Shown here: positions 53,432 to 61,586 of the stretch, piece after piece
Position numbering within the stretch: position 1 is the first letter of the stretch
How the letters are laid out: each line of letters starts with the position of its first letter
Source: Prosthecomicrobium sp. N25
GTDB lineage: Bacteria; Pseudomonadota; Alphaproteobacteria; Rhizobiales; Ancalomicrobiaceae
DNA: 64,000 bases
Reading direction: 5' to 3'
Assembly (NCBI RefSeq): GCF_037203705.1
Contig: NZ_JBBCAT010000003.1
Span: forward strand, 62,001-126,000
Position numbers and translations under genes: made by a program
Notes under the pieces: generated by a model
What the model saw: the letters and a program-made list of their open reading frames with translations, nothing else
What the model was told of the DNA's origin: nothing
The model's database searches: none

Positions 53432-54615
53432 CCGCCCCGATCCGCATCCTCTTCGTCTTCGGCTGGCTCGTGGTGGGCGGCGAGGAGACCGAGCTCCGGC
53501 TCCTCGCCCGCCGCCTGGACCGATCCCGCTACCGGCTCGAGGTGGTCGCCTGCTTCCGCAAGGACGGGATGCCGGAGCAGACCCATCGCCAGCTCGCCGA
53601 ACTCGCCGTCCCGGTCGACACCACGCCCTACCGCCTGTCCTTCGACGACACGGTCTCGTACCTCGCCGAGCGGATGGCCGGCGCGGACATCGTCGTCGCC
53701 TGCCAGGCAGTGCCGGACGTCCTTCCCGCGCTCAAACGGATGGCGCCGGAGCGGCGTCCCCTCCTCGTCGAGCACGGCGGCCTCGTCTGCGAAGCCCTGG
53801 CCGGACCGAAGCATCTCACGGCGCGCTACGTCGGGGTCTGCCGGTCCATCTGCGAGGCCGCCCGATCGCGCATGGCGGACAGGCCAGACCACGTCCTGGA
53901 GATCCCCAGCATGGTCGACCTCGCGGAGTTCGACCCCGCCGCGCGCCCCGACATCCGCCGGTCCTGGGAGGCGGACGACCGGACGGTGCTGGTCGGCTGG
54001 ATCGGGCGGCTCGACCGGAAGAAGCGCGTCGAGGACGTGATCCGCGCCGCGGCGCTCCTCCGGGCGCGGCAGGCCCCCGTCCGCTTCGTGATCGTCGGCG
54101 GCGCGGATGCCTTAATGCCCGAATACGAGGCGGAGCTTCACGCGCTCGCCAGATCCCTGGGCCTCGACGACATGGTCTTCACCGGCGACAGGGCGGACGT
54201 GCCGCGCCTCCTCGCCGGCCTCGACATGCTCGTCTGGTGCGCGCGCGGCGAGGGCATGCCGCACGTGATCGCGGAGGCCGGCGCCGCCGGGCTGGCGGTC
54301 GTGTGCACCCGCGACAACGGGACCGGGCAACAGATCCGGGACCGGGAGACCGGGATCTTCGTGCCCCACGAGGATCCCGCCGCCCTGGCGGACGCCGTCG
54401 AGGAGCTCGCCCGCGACCCCGAACTGAGGGTTCGCCTCGGGGACGCGCTGCGTCGCCACGTCGAACGCAGCTACGCCGCCGACCGGGTCCTGCCCGCCTG
54501 GATCGACCTGTTCGAAACGCTGGCGCGGGAGCGGCGCTCGACCGCCACCGACAGGACTGGCCGCTGGCCTTCCCTCACGCCGGGCAGACCGCCGCGATCA
54601 GGGACTCCCTCGTGA
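53428..54615 (+). CDS. GT4-family glycosyltransferase
   Basis: Glycosyltransferase of 395 residues starting at GTG 53428, which overlaps the preceding stop (GTGA). The N-terminus RILFVFGWLVVGGEETELRL carries the acceptor-domain Gly-rich loop. The donor domain has VGWIGRLDRKKRVEDVIRAA, FVIVGGADALMPEYEAEL and CARGEGMPHVIAEAGAAGLAV. Its last 41 bases overlap the convergent THI5-like gene. It completes the GT-oxidoreductase-oxidoreductase-GT cassette; the glycan product is unknown. Confidence 0.87.
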   Translation: MTAPIRILFVFGWLVVGGEETELRLLARRLDRSRYRLEVVACFRKDGMPEQTHRQLAELAVPVDTTPYRLSFDDTVSYLAERMAGADIVVACQAVPDVLPALKRMAPERRPLLVEHGGLVCEALAGPKHLTARYVGVCRSICEAARSRMADRPDHVLEIPSMVDLAEFDPAARPDIRRSWEADDRTVLVGWIGRLDRKKRVEDVIRAAALLRARQAPVRFVIVGGADALMPEYEAELHALARSLGLDDMVFTGDRADVPRLLAGLDMLVWCARGEGMPHVIAEAGAAGLAVVCTRDNGTGQQIRDRETGIFVPHEDPAALADAVEELARDPELRVRLGDALRRHVERSYAADRVLPAWIDLFETLARERRSTATDRTGRWPSLTPGRPPRSGTPS

Positions 54616-55489
54616 ACGCCCCGAGGCCCTCTCGCCCCAGGAGCGCGCAGTCGACCGTGGCCGCCATCTGGTCGCCGTCCCGCTCGAAGGCCATGTCGCT
54701 CGGCCCGTCCGGGAAGATCTGCCGGCTCGTGACCCACTCGAGTTGCGCGCGGACCAGGGCCGGGTCGAGCCAGGGCGCGCGGGCCGTGACGGCGGCGACG
54801 CCGAGGGCCGGATCGGCCAGGCAGTCGAGCCAGGCGCGGTGCGTGACCGCGCGGAGGTCGTCGAGGAGCCGGGGATGCGCTACCAGGAGATCGGCACGGC
54901 ACACCACCGCGCCCGTGTAGATGTCGAGGCCGTGGTCCGCGAAATAGAGGAAGCGCACGGCGCTGCTGTCGTGCCCGCGCATGATCATCGCGAATTTCAG
55001 CGTGGCGTCGAAGCACGTGGCCGCGAGCACGCGCCCGCCCGCCACGAGGGCGTCCCGCTCCTCCGGATCGACGAAGCGCATCTCGTAGGGGATCCCGGCC
55101 AGACCGTTCTTCGCCAGCAGGAGCGGCAGGAGACGGGCCGACGTGTCGCCGCGCGGACCGCACAGCACGCCGCCCTCGATCTCGTGAAGGGCCAGGGCCG
55201 GCCCCGGGCGCAGGTAGCCGAGCGCGCAGGGGCTGCGGCGATAGACCGGCATGACGGCCTGGATCGTCGCCGCGCCGGTGTCGACCGCATGGGTCATCAG
55301 GGACGAGACGTCGCCGTATCCGCAATCCGCCTCGCCACTCGCGATCGCGCGGGTGACCAGCGAGGAACTGAAACCCTCGACGAATTCGACCTCCAGTCCG
55401 CGTTCGGCAAAGAGGCCGGCGTCGACAGCATGAAGAAAGGGTGCGTTTTGCCCCTGGTAGAGGTGATTCAGCTTGAAGCGGAGTTTCAT
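54575..55489 (-). CDS. NMT1/THI5-like substrate-binding-fold protein without signal peptide
   Basis: Protein of 304 residues with the periplasmic-binding type-2 fold of the NMT1/THI5 family: LRFKLNHLYQGQNAPFLHAV, GLFAERGLEVEFVEGFSSS and ASGEADCGYGDVSSLM. Unlike transporter receptors it begins at the fold itself and lacks any signal peptide, so it should remain in the cytoplasm as a sensor or enzyme. No upstream in-frame signal sequence is evident. It is divergent from the polar-amino-acid ABC operon and overlaps the convergent glycosyltransferase gene by 41 bases. Confidence 0.75.
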   Translation of the reverse strand: MKLRFKLNHLYQGQNAPFLHAVDAGLFAERGLEVEFVEGFSSSLVTRAIASGEADCGYGDVSSLMTHAVDTGAATIQAVMPVYRRSPCALGYLRPGPALALHEIEGGVLCGPRGDTSARLLPLLLAKNGLAGIPYEMRFVDPEERDALVAGGRVLAATCFDATLKFAMIMRGHDSSAVRFLYFADHGLDIYTGAVVCRADLLVAHPRLLDDLRAVTHRAWLDCLADPALGVAAVTARAPWLDPALVRAQLEWVTSRQIFPDGPSDMAFERDGDQMAATVDCALLGREGLGAFTRESLIAAVCPA

Positions 55490-55587
55490 CGCATTCTAGA
55501 CTTGTGCTTCTCTGCTTTGTGCCACCGAGACTTAAGAGCTATCCATCGAGGCACCGGCACGCAAGATCATTCGACGGAGGCTACCCG
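55490..55587. promoter_or_regulatory. Divergent promoter region of THI5-like and amino-acid ABC genes
   Basis: The 98-base region serves both directions. It has a hexamer TTGTGC repeated at 55502-55507 and 55517-55522, 15 bases apart, and the ribosome-binding site ACGGAGG at 55574-55580. No regulator gene is adjacent. Confidence 0.4.
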
Positions 55588-56397
55588 ATGTTGTTCGTCC
55601 ACAGGTTGCTCGCCACCCTGACCGTCGCCGGCGCCTTGTGGGCCGGACCGGCGGCCGCCCAGGACTTCAAGGCGAACCTCGTCGCCCCCGACACTCTGAC
55701 CGTCGGGACCTCCGGCTCCGCGCCCCCCTTCAGCATGACCGGCCCCTCCGGTGACCTGGACGGCTTCGACATCGACGTCGCCAACCGGATCGGCAAGGAA
55801 CTCGGCCTCAAGGTCGTGTTCAAGCAGTTCGACTTCGCCGGCCTGCTGCCCGGCCTCGCGTCGGGCCAGTTCGACATGATCGCCTCGGGCGTGACGCGCA
55901 CCCCGCAGAGGCTGGCGGCCACCGACTTCTTCCTGCTCTCGCCCTACATCGTCAACGGCGTCGCCGTGACCCGCCGCAGCGACTCGCCCGAGATCACCGG
56001 CTGGAAGTCGGTCTGCGGGAAGGTCATGGGGGCAGTCCGCGGCGGCGCGTTCCAGAAGACCGCCCGCGAGAAGCTTCCCCCGGGCTGCGTGACGGAGGTG
56101 AGGGAATATCCGGGCGCGACCGAGCTCTTCCTGGACCTGAAGAACAAGCGGATCGACTTCGCCGCCCATGACTTCCTCGGCCCCAACTACCTCGTCAGGA
56201 CCGGCAAGGTCGACGGCATCGTGGTCGTCCCGGATGTCCTCGCGCCGATCACCCAGTCCGTCGCCGTCGGCCCGAAGAACAAGGTCCTCGCCGACCGGAT
56301 CGACGCGCTCTTCGTCGGCTGGCGCAAGGACGGGACCTTGAAGGCGCTCGGCGAAAAGTGGTTCGGCGCGTCGCTCGACTGGTCGGCGGCCGACTGA
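55588..56397 (+). CDS. Polar amino-acid ABC transporter binding protein
   Basis: Periplasmic binding protein (SBP_bac_3 type) of 269 residues with a signal peptide ending GPAAAQ. The ligand-pocket segments are LTVGTSGSAPPFSMTGPSGD, GFDIDVANRIGKELGLKVVF and DMIASGVTRTPQRL. ACGGAGG lies 7 bases before the ATG at 55588, which is preferred to an upstream frame extension. Its stop overlaps the first permease gene, so receptor and permeases form one operon. Confidence 0.9.
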   Translation: MLFVHRLLATLTVAGALWAGPAAAQDFKANLVAPDTLTVGTSGSAPPFSMTGPSGDLDGFDIDVANRIGKELGLKVVFKQFDFAGLLPGLASGQFDMIASGVTRTPQRLAATDFFLLSPYIVNGVAVTRRSDSPEITGWKSVCGKVMGAVRGGAFQKTAREKLPPGCVTEVREYPGATELFLDLKNKRIDFAAHDFLGPNYLVRTGKVDGIVVVPDVLAPITQSVAVGPKNKVLADRIDALFVGWRKDGTLKALGEKWFGASLDWSAAD

Positions 56398-57050
56398 TGG
56401 CCGACCTCTCGGCAGCGCTCGGGCTCGCTGCGGCCTGGATGCCGAGGTTGCTGACGGCGACCGCCCTGACCCTGGCCATTGCGGCCGCCGTCTTCACCAT
56501 CTCCGCCGTCTTCGGCCTGCTGCTGGCCCTGGTCAACCGGGACGCCCCGCGGCCGCTGCGCTGGGCCATCGAAGCCTTCAGCGGCGTGCTCCGCGCCATT
56601 CCCGAACTGGTGGTCCTCTTCGCGGTCTTCTTCGGCGGACGCCAGATCGGCGCCGCCATCGACCCCGTCGCCTCCACGATCCTGGCCTTCGGCCTCGTCG
56701 GCATCGCGTATGACTTCCAGGTCTTCAAGGGAGCGCTCGGCGTGATCCCGGAAGGACAGTTCGAGGCCGGCAGGGCGCTCGGGATGAGGCCCTGGCAGGT
56801 CTACGGCGCCGTCGTCCTGCCCCAGCTCCTGCCCATCGCCCGCAAGGGCTGGATCACCTACGCGATCGGCACGATCAAGCGGATCTCGATCGCCTCGGCG
56901 ATCTCGGTCAGCGAACTCATGTACGTGACCAAGCAGGCGATCGCCGCCAGCAATGCGCCGTTCCTGTTCCTGTCGCTCGCGACCGGGCTCTACGTCCTGA
57001 TCGTCATGCCCCTTCTCGCGTTCAACGAGAGGCAGCCGGCGCACCGATGA
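56397..57050 (+). CDS. Polar amino-acid ABC transporter permease 1
   Basis: Inner-membrane permease of 217 residues of the His/Glu/Gln/Arg family. The coupling motif is EGQFEAGRALGMRPWQVYGA followed by VVLPQLLP. The ATG shares one base with the receptor's TGA stop (TGATG), and its own stop overlaps the second permease by 4 bases. It forms a heterodimer with that permease. No ATPase gene follows, so the ATP-binding subunit must come from elsewhere. Confidence 0.9.
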   Translation: MADLSAALGLAAAWMPRLLTATALTLAIAAAVFTISAVFGLLLALVNRDAPRPLRWAIEAFSGVLRAIPELVVLFAVFFGGRQIGAAIDPVASTILAFGLVGIAYDFQVFKGALGVIPEGQFEAGRALGMRPWQVYGAVVLPQLLPIARKGWITYAIGTIKRISIASAISVSELMYVTKQAIAASNAPFLFLSLATGLYVLIVMPLLAFNERQPAHR

Positions 57051-57709
57051 GCTTCCTGGCCGACCCCTACTATCGCGAGCTCCTGCTGGCCGGCGGCCGG
57101 ATGACGCTCGCGATCTCCCTGGCCGTGATCGTCGCCTCGAACCTGCTGGCCCTCCCGCTCGCCATCCACATGCAGCGGCCGGGGGCCCGGCTGCGCCGGG
57201 TCGTCCTGGCCTACAGCTTCTTCGCCCGCGCCGTCCCGGCGCTCGCCATCCTGTTCGCGCTCTACTACGGGCTGCCGCGCCTGGGGATCTATCTCGAGCC
57301 CGTGCCGGCCGCCATCGTCGGCCTGATCTTCGCCTCCACCGCCTACAACCTCGAATTCCTCCGGTCCGGCTTCGAAAGCATCCCGGCCGGCCAGGCGGAC
57401 GCGGCGCGCGCCCTCGGCCTCGGCCCGGTCGCCACCTACCTCAAGGTCCTCGTCCCGCAGGCCTACGCGGCGGCCTCCCCGGCCCTCTTCTCCAATGCGG
57501 TGCAGATGGTCAAGGGCAGCTCGCTCGCCAGCCTGGTGGCGGTCACCGAGCTCACCGCCACCTCCACGACCATCATCGCCGACACCTACAAGGCCATCCA
57601 GGTCCTCCTCGTCGTCGCGGCCATCTACGGCCTGATCGCCCTGGTGATCCTCGGCCTGCAGGTCGTCGTGGAATCGCGGCGCCGCTTGCTCCACCCGAAA
57701 TCGGGCTGA
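57047..57709 (+). CDS. Polar amino-acid ABC transporter permease 2
   Basis: Inner-membrane permease of 220 residues. The coupling loop reads AGQADAARALGLGPVATYLK followed by VLVPQAYAAA. The start is fixed by the ATGA overlap with permease 1. It is the last gene of the three-gene operon, with 130 bases to the next gene and no ATPase in sight. Confidence 0.9.
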   Translation: MSFLADPYYRELLLAGGRMTLAISLAVIVASNLLALPLAIHMQRPGARLRRVVLAYSFFARAVPALAILFALYYGLPRLGIYLEPVPAAIVGLIFASTAYNLEFLRSGFESIPAGQADAARALGLGPVATYLKVLVPQAYAAASPALFSNAVQMVKGSSLASLVAVTELTATSTTIIADTYKAIQVLLVVAAIYGLIALVILGLQVVVESRRRLLHPKSG

Positions 57710-57842
57710 ACTTCGGCCGAGTCGGACGGCGGTCCGCAAACGCCCCGGCAACTATGTAGTGTCCCGCACTCGATCCTGTCGCCCGGTTCCCGCAAAGTCC
57801 CTCGAATATTAGAAGAATTCCGGCCGATGCGGGGGAGAGATC

Positions 57843-60209
57843 ATGCGTAAGTCATTGTATCGAGTGACGAGTTTATCTTTGGGGCCCGCGGTGTTGGCTC
57901 TATGCGCACCGCAGATCGCGACCGCCCAGCAGAGCCAGCTGGATCGTTCGGTTCTCCCGGTGGCCGAGCCGGCGAGGCAGCCCATCACGGAAATCGATGC
58001 GCGGGATGCGAAGGTACCACCCCGCTTCGAGGTCAAGGCGCCCGCGGGAGCGCCGAACGTCGTCATCGTGCTCATCGACGATCTCGGCTTCGGCGCGCCG
58101 AGCACCTTCGGCGGGCCGATCGCCACGCCGACCCTGGACGGCCTGGCCCAGGAAGGCCTCCGCTACAACAACTTCCACACGACAGCCTTGTGCTCGCCGA
58201 CCCGGGCCGCGCTGAAGTCCGGTCGCAACCACCACACCGTCAACATGGGCTACATCACCGAACTCGCCACGGGCTTTCCCGGTGCCACCGGACAGGTCCC
58301 GGCCACGGCCGCGCCGCTCGCCGAGATCCTGCGGCTGAACGGCTATGCCACGGGTGCCTTCGGGAAGTGGCACGAGACCGCCGCCTGGGAAACGAGCGTC
58401 GCCGGCCCCACCGATCGCTGGCCCAATCGCCAGGGCTTCGACAAGTTCTACGGCTTCATCGGCGGAGAGACGAACCAATGGGCCCCGTTCCTGTTCGACG
58501 GGACGGCCCAGGTCGAACTGCCGGCCGACCCGAACTACCACTTCATGACCGACATGACCGACAAGGCGCGCGCCTGGATCATGCACCAGAAGGCGATGGC
58601 GCCCGACAAGCCCACCTTCGTCTATTTCGCCCCCGGGGCGACCCACGCGCCGCACCACGTTCCGAAGCCGTGGATCGATCGCTGGAAGGGCAAGTTCGAC
58701 CAGGGCTGGGACAAGGTTCGAGAGGAGACGCTGGAGCGGCAGATCAAGCTCGGCGTCGTCCCGCAGGGGACGAAGCTCGCCCCGAAGCCCGCCGCCATCA
58801 AGGACTGGGACAAGCTCTCAGCCGATGAGAAGCGTCTCTTCGCCCGGCAGGCGGAGGTCTTCGCCGGCTTCGTCGAATACACGGATTCCGAAGTCGGTCG
58901 TCTTCTCAAGGCCTTCGACGAGGTCGGCCAGGCCGACAACACACTGGTCTTCTACATCGCTGGCGACAACGGAACCAGCGGTGAGGGCGGCCAGAACGGC
59001 ATGTTCAACGAATACACCTACTTCAACGGTGTGTCGGAGACCGTCGAGGACATGCTGAAACTGATCGACAAGTGGGGCGGCCCCGAAACCTACCCGCACA
59101 TGGCGGCGGGCTGGGCGGTCGGCTTCAACGCCCCCTTCGGCTGGATGAAGCAGGTGCCGTCGGACTTCGGCGGGACCCGCAACGGCATGGTGGTGTCCTG
59201 GCGCAAGGGCATCAAGGCGAAGAACGAGATCCGCAGCCAGTTCAGCCATGTCATCGACGTGGCCCCGACCGTCCTGCAGACCGTGGGGCTGCCGGAACCC
59301 ACGTCGGTCGACGGGGTGAAGCAGATCCCGATGGCGGGCAAGAGCCTCGTCTACTCCTTCGAAGACGCCAAAGCCAAGGAACAGCATACGACCCAGTATT
59401 TCGAGATCGCGGGAAACCGCGCCGTCTACAGTGACGGGTGGTTCGCCCGCACGATCCACCGGGCGCCCTGGGAGGCGAAACCGCGCCGGTCCGTCAAGGA
59501 CAACTCCGCCTGGGAGCTGTACGAGGTCCGCTCCGATTTCAGCCTCGCCAACGACCTGGCCGCCGCCAAGCCCGACAAGCTGGCGGAGCTGCAGGCCCTC
59601 TTCCTGAAGGAAGCCGAGACCTACGGCGTCCTTCCCCTGGACGACCGGGTCTTCGAGCGCCTGGACGCCGCCGCCGTCGGCCGCCCCGATCTCATGGGTG
59701 GCCGCACGTCGATCGTGCTGACCGACGGCATGACGGGAATGCTGGAAGGCGCTTTCCTCAACGTGAAGAACCGCTCCAACCTCATCGTCGCCGACATCGA
59801 GGTCCCGGCGTCCGGCGCCAACGGCACCCTGATCGCCCAGGGCGGCCGCTTCGGGGGCTGGTCCCTGTTCGTGAAGGACGGCGTGCCGGGATACGAGTAC
59901 AACTTCCTGGGCATGCGTCACACGACCATCATGGCGCCGACGAAGCTCGCCCCCGGCAAGGCCAAGGTGAGCTTCAGGTTCGACTACGACGGCGGCGGTC
60001 CGGGCAAGGGCGGCCAGGGCACCCTCTTCGTCAATGACCAACAGGTTGCCGCCGGTCGCATCGACGTCACGCAAGCCGGGATTTTCTCCGCGGACGAGAC
60101 GGCGGATGTCGGCATAGACCTGGGAACGCCGGTGGTCGAGGCCATCGGGTCGGAGGCCAAATCCCGCTTCACCGGACGGATCTCCAGGCTGTCCGTCGAG
60201 GCCAAGTAG
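57843..60209 (+). CDS. Large secreted arylsulfatase with C-terminal extension
   Basis: Sulfatase of 788 residues with a signal peptide (ending APQIATAQQ). The formylglycine motif is CSPTR at Cys117, the metal aspartates are Asp79 and Asp80 (VLIDDLGFG), and the second metal site is in IAGDNGTSGEGGQ. Beyond the ~550-residue catalytic part, a C-terminal domain of about 150 residues (GMTGMLEGAFLNVKNRSNLI ... GTLFVNDQQVAAGR) looks like a beta-sandwich. This matches the long Pseudomonas-type arylsulfatase group. GGGGGAGAG precedes the ATG. It is a single-gene unit with a strong terminator. Confidence 0.9.
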   Translation: MRKSLYRVTSLSLGPAVLALCAPQIATAQQSQLDRSVLPVAEPARQPITEIDARDAKVPPRFEVKAPAGAPNVVIVLIDDLGFGAPSTFGGPIATPTLDGLAQEGLRYNNFHTTALCSPTRAALKSGRNHHTVNMGYITELATGFPGATGQVPATAAPLAEILRLNGYATGAFGKWHETAAWETSVAGPTDRWPNRQGFDKFYGFIGGETNQWAPFLFDGTAQVELPADPNYHFMTDMTDKARAWIMHQKAMAPDKPTFVYFAPGATHAPHHVPKPWIDRWKGKFDQGWDKVREETLERQIKLGVVPQGTKLAPKPAAIKDWDKLSADEKRLFARQAEVFAGFVEYTDSEVGRLLKAFDEVGQADNTLVFYIAGDNGTSGEGGQNGMFNEYTYFNGVSETVEDMLKLIDKWGGPETYPHMAAGWAVGFNAPFGWMKQVPSDFGGTRNGMVVSWRKGIKAKNEIRSQFSHVIDVAPTVLQTVGLPEPTSVDGVKQIPMAGKSLVYSFEDAKAKEQHTTQYFEIAGNRAVYSDGWFARTIHRAPWEAKPRRSVKDNSAWELYEVRSDFSLANDLAAAKPDKLAELQALFLKEAETYGVLPLDDRVFERLDAAAVGRPDLMGGRTSIVLTDGMTGMLEGAFLNVKNRSNLIVADIEVPASGANGTLIAQGGRFGGWSLFVKDGVPGYEYNFLGMRHTTIMAPTKLAPGKAKVSFRFDYDGGGPGKGGQGTLFVNDQQVAAGRIDVTQAGIFSADETADVGIDLGTPVVEAIGSEAKSRFTGRISRLSVEAK

Positions 60210-60664
60210 GACGGGAACGGTTCGGGCCGGCGATGCCCGGCCCGAACCGGCTCCACGCGGGCGGGCCCGGGCTTCGCGGCTCTCCGGCCGGCCGCGCCGG
60301 TCACGCCTTGAGGTGGATCGTGACCAGGGCGGTGGTCGCGCTGCCGGGCGCGAAGTCCGCCGTCACCCGGGAGCCGGTTGCCGACATGCCGGACCCTGAG
60401 CACCGCGATGCCGTCCTGCTCGGTCGGCAGCGGCGCCTCGGTGCCCTCCGGCACCCAGCGCATGCCGCCGTGGCGGTCGTCACCTCCTGCAATCCTGGAA
60501 CAAGGTCCTGGACGGGACGGGCGTGCTCGCGCTGAGGCGCCTGGCCCCGGGGCGCCGCCCCGGCGTGCCGGCCGGAAGCCATGCCTGCATGCGAATGTGA
60601 TCTATGTGACAGGCGGCAACGCAGCCTTCGCTATGGATATTCTGTCGGCGAGGGAGGCCTGCAC
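60210..60664. other. Intergenic region before the effector operon
   Basis: About 455 bases holding the sulfatase terminator, then a stretch at 60300-60480 with a possible frame-broken remnant on the minus strand, then the upstream region of the chaperone gene with AGGGAGG at 60651-60657. No intact gene is supported. Confidence 0.5.
60218..60249 (+). terminator. Strong hairpin after arylsulfatase gene
   Basis: CGGTTCGGGCCGG (60218-60230) pairs over 13 bases with CCGGCCCGAACCG (60237-60249) around a 6-base loop, 9 bases after the stop codon. No long T-run follows, but the stem is very stable. Confidence 0.65.
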
Positions 60665-61105
60665 GTGGACAGAGAACTTGCAGAGGAGATGCTCGGCACC
60701 GCCTTCGCGCCATGGCGCGACGCGGCCGACACGGAATCCGAGACCTATTCGGTCGATCTCGGCGAGGACCGCGTCCTGGACCTGGTGCGGGTCGGCGGCG
60801 CCGAGGTCACCACCCTCCTGTTGAGCGCCCCGCAGCCGGCGCCGGCCGACGCGGAGACGGCGGGCGACCTCGGCTGGGCCTGGCTGGAGGCGACCTGGCT
60901 GCGCCGGATCGACGACGGGATCGTGGCGACGGCCGACGAGGCCGGCCGGCTCGGCTTCGGCATGGTCCTGCCCCGCTGCCACGCGACCGCGGAAACCGTT
61001 GAGGCCGCCGTCGCGGCCCTCCTCGCGGCGGCCCGCCCGCGCACGGCACCGGCCGCCGACGCACCCCTCGACCTCAACGACGGCAACGTGTGGCTCCCGC
61101 TATGA
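60665..61105 (+). CDS. CesT-like type III secretion chaperone, first
   Basis: Small acidic protein of 146 residues starting at GTG 60665, 7 bases after AGGGAGG. Its layout (an N-terminal helix RELAEEMLG, beta strands YSVDLGEDRVLDLVRVGG, long acidic middle, C-terminal helix ETVEAAVAALLAAAR) fits class I T3SS effector chaperones of the CesT/SpcU type, which bind the N-terminal segment of an effector in the cytoplasm. Its stop overlaps the second chaperone by 4 bases. The family call rests on size, charge, fold pattern and position, not on a sharp motif. Confidence 0.6.
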   Translation: MDRELAEEMLGTAFAPWRDAADTESETYSVDLGEDRVLDLVRVGGAEVTTLLLSAPQPAPADAETAGDLGWAWLEATWLRRIDDGIVATADEAGRLGFGMVLPRCHATAETVEAAVAALLAAARPRTAPAADAPLDLNDGNVWLPL

Positions 61106-61545
61106 CAAGCCTCATCGAGAACGAAGCCTTCGCGCGGGTCGTCCAGTCGATCGGCCCGGACATCGAGGCATCGAGCGCGACCACCGTCGATCTCCTCTTC
61201 GACGAGGATCTGCCCGTGCGCCTGACCCTGCACCCGAATGGCCGCGAGGTGATCGTCGACGCCTTCGTGCTCGACGCCACGGGGCTCTTCGGCGGCGTGC
61301 GCAACGCGGTCGTCAGGCTCCTCCTGCAGCTGAACGGCCTGGCGCTGCGCGGCAACCCCTTCGCGGTCGGCATCACGCCCGCCGGCCTCGTTGCCGTCAC
61401 GGTCCGCGCCGCCCTCGCCGATCTCGAAGACGGCGAGGTGTCCGACCTCATCCAGTACGCATCGTCCCAGGCGACCGAGCTGCGCGAGGTGCTTGCCGCC
61501 CTCATGCCGGCCGACGCCCCCGACGTGACGCTTCATACCATCTGA
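61102..61545 (+). CDS. CesT-like type III secretion chaperone, second
   Basis: Acidic protein of 147 residues with the class I chaperone pattern. The central helix ends RLLLQLNGLALRGNPFAVGI, followed by the strand VAVTVRAALADLEDGEVSDL and the C-terminal helix with ATELREVL. These match the usual LLxLN...G...F and R..L..L spacing of Tir/CesT-type proteins. The ATG 61102 overlaps the first chaperone's stop. It precedes the phospholipase effector gene by 41 bases, the expected position for its dedicated chaperone. Confidence 0.7.
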   Translation: MTSLIENEAFARVVQSIGPDIEASSATTVDLLFDEDLPVRLTLHPNGREVIVDAFVLDATGLFGGVRNAVVRLLLQLNGLALRGNPFAVGITPAGLVAVTVRAALADLEDGEVSDLIQYASSQATELREVLAALMPADAPDVTLHTI

Positions 61546-61586
61546 CGCCTTTCGTTTTCAGACCTTCGTCCGGGGAGGACCGCATC

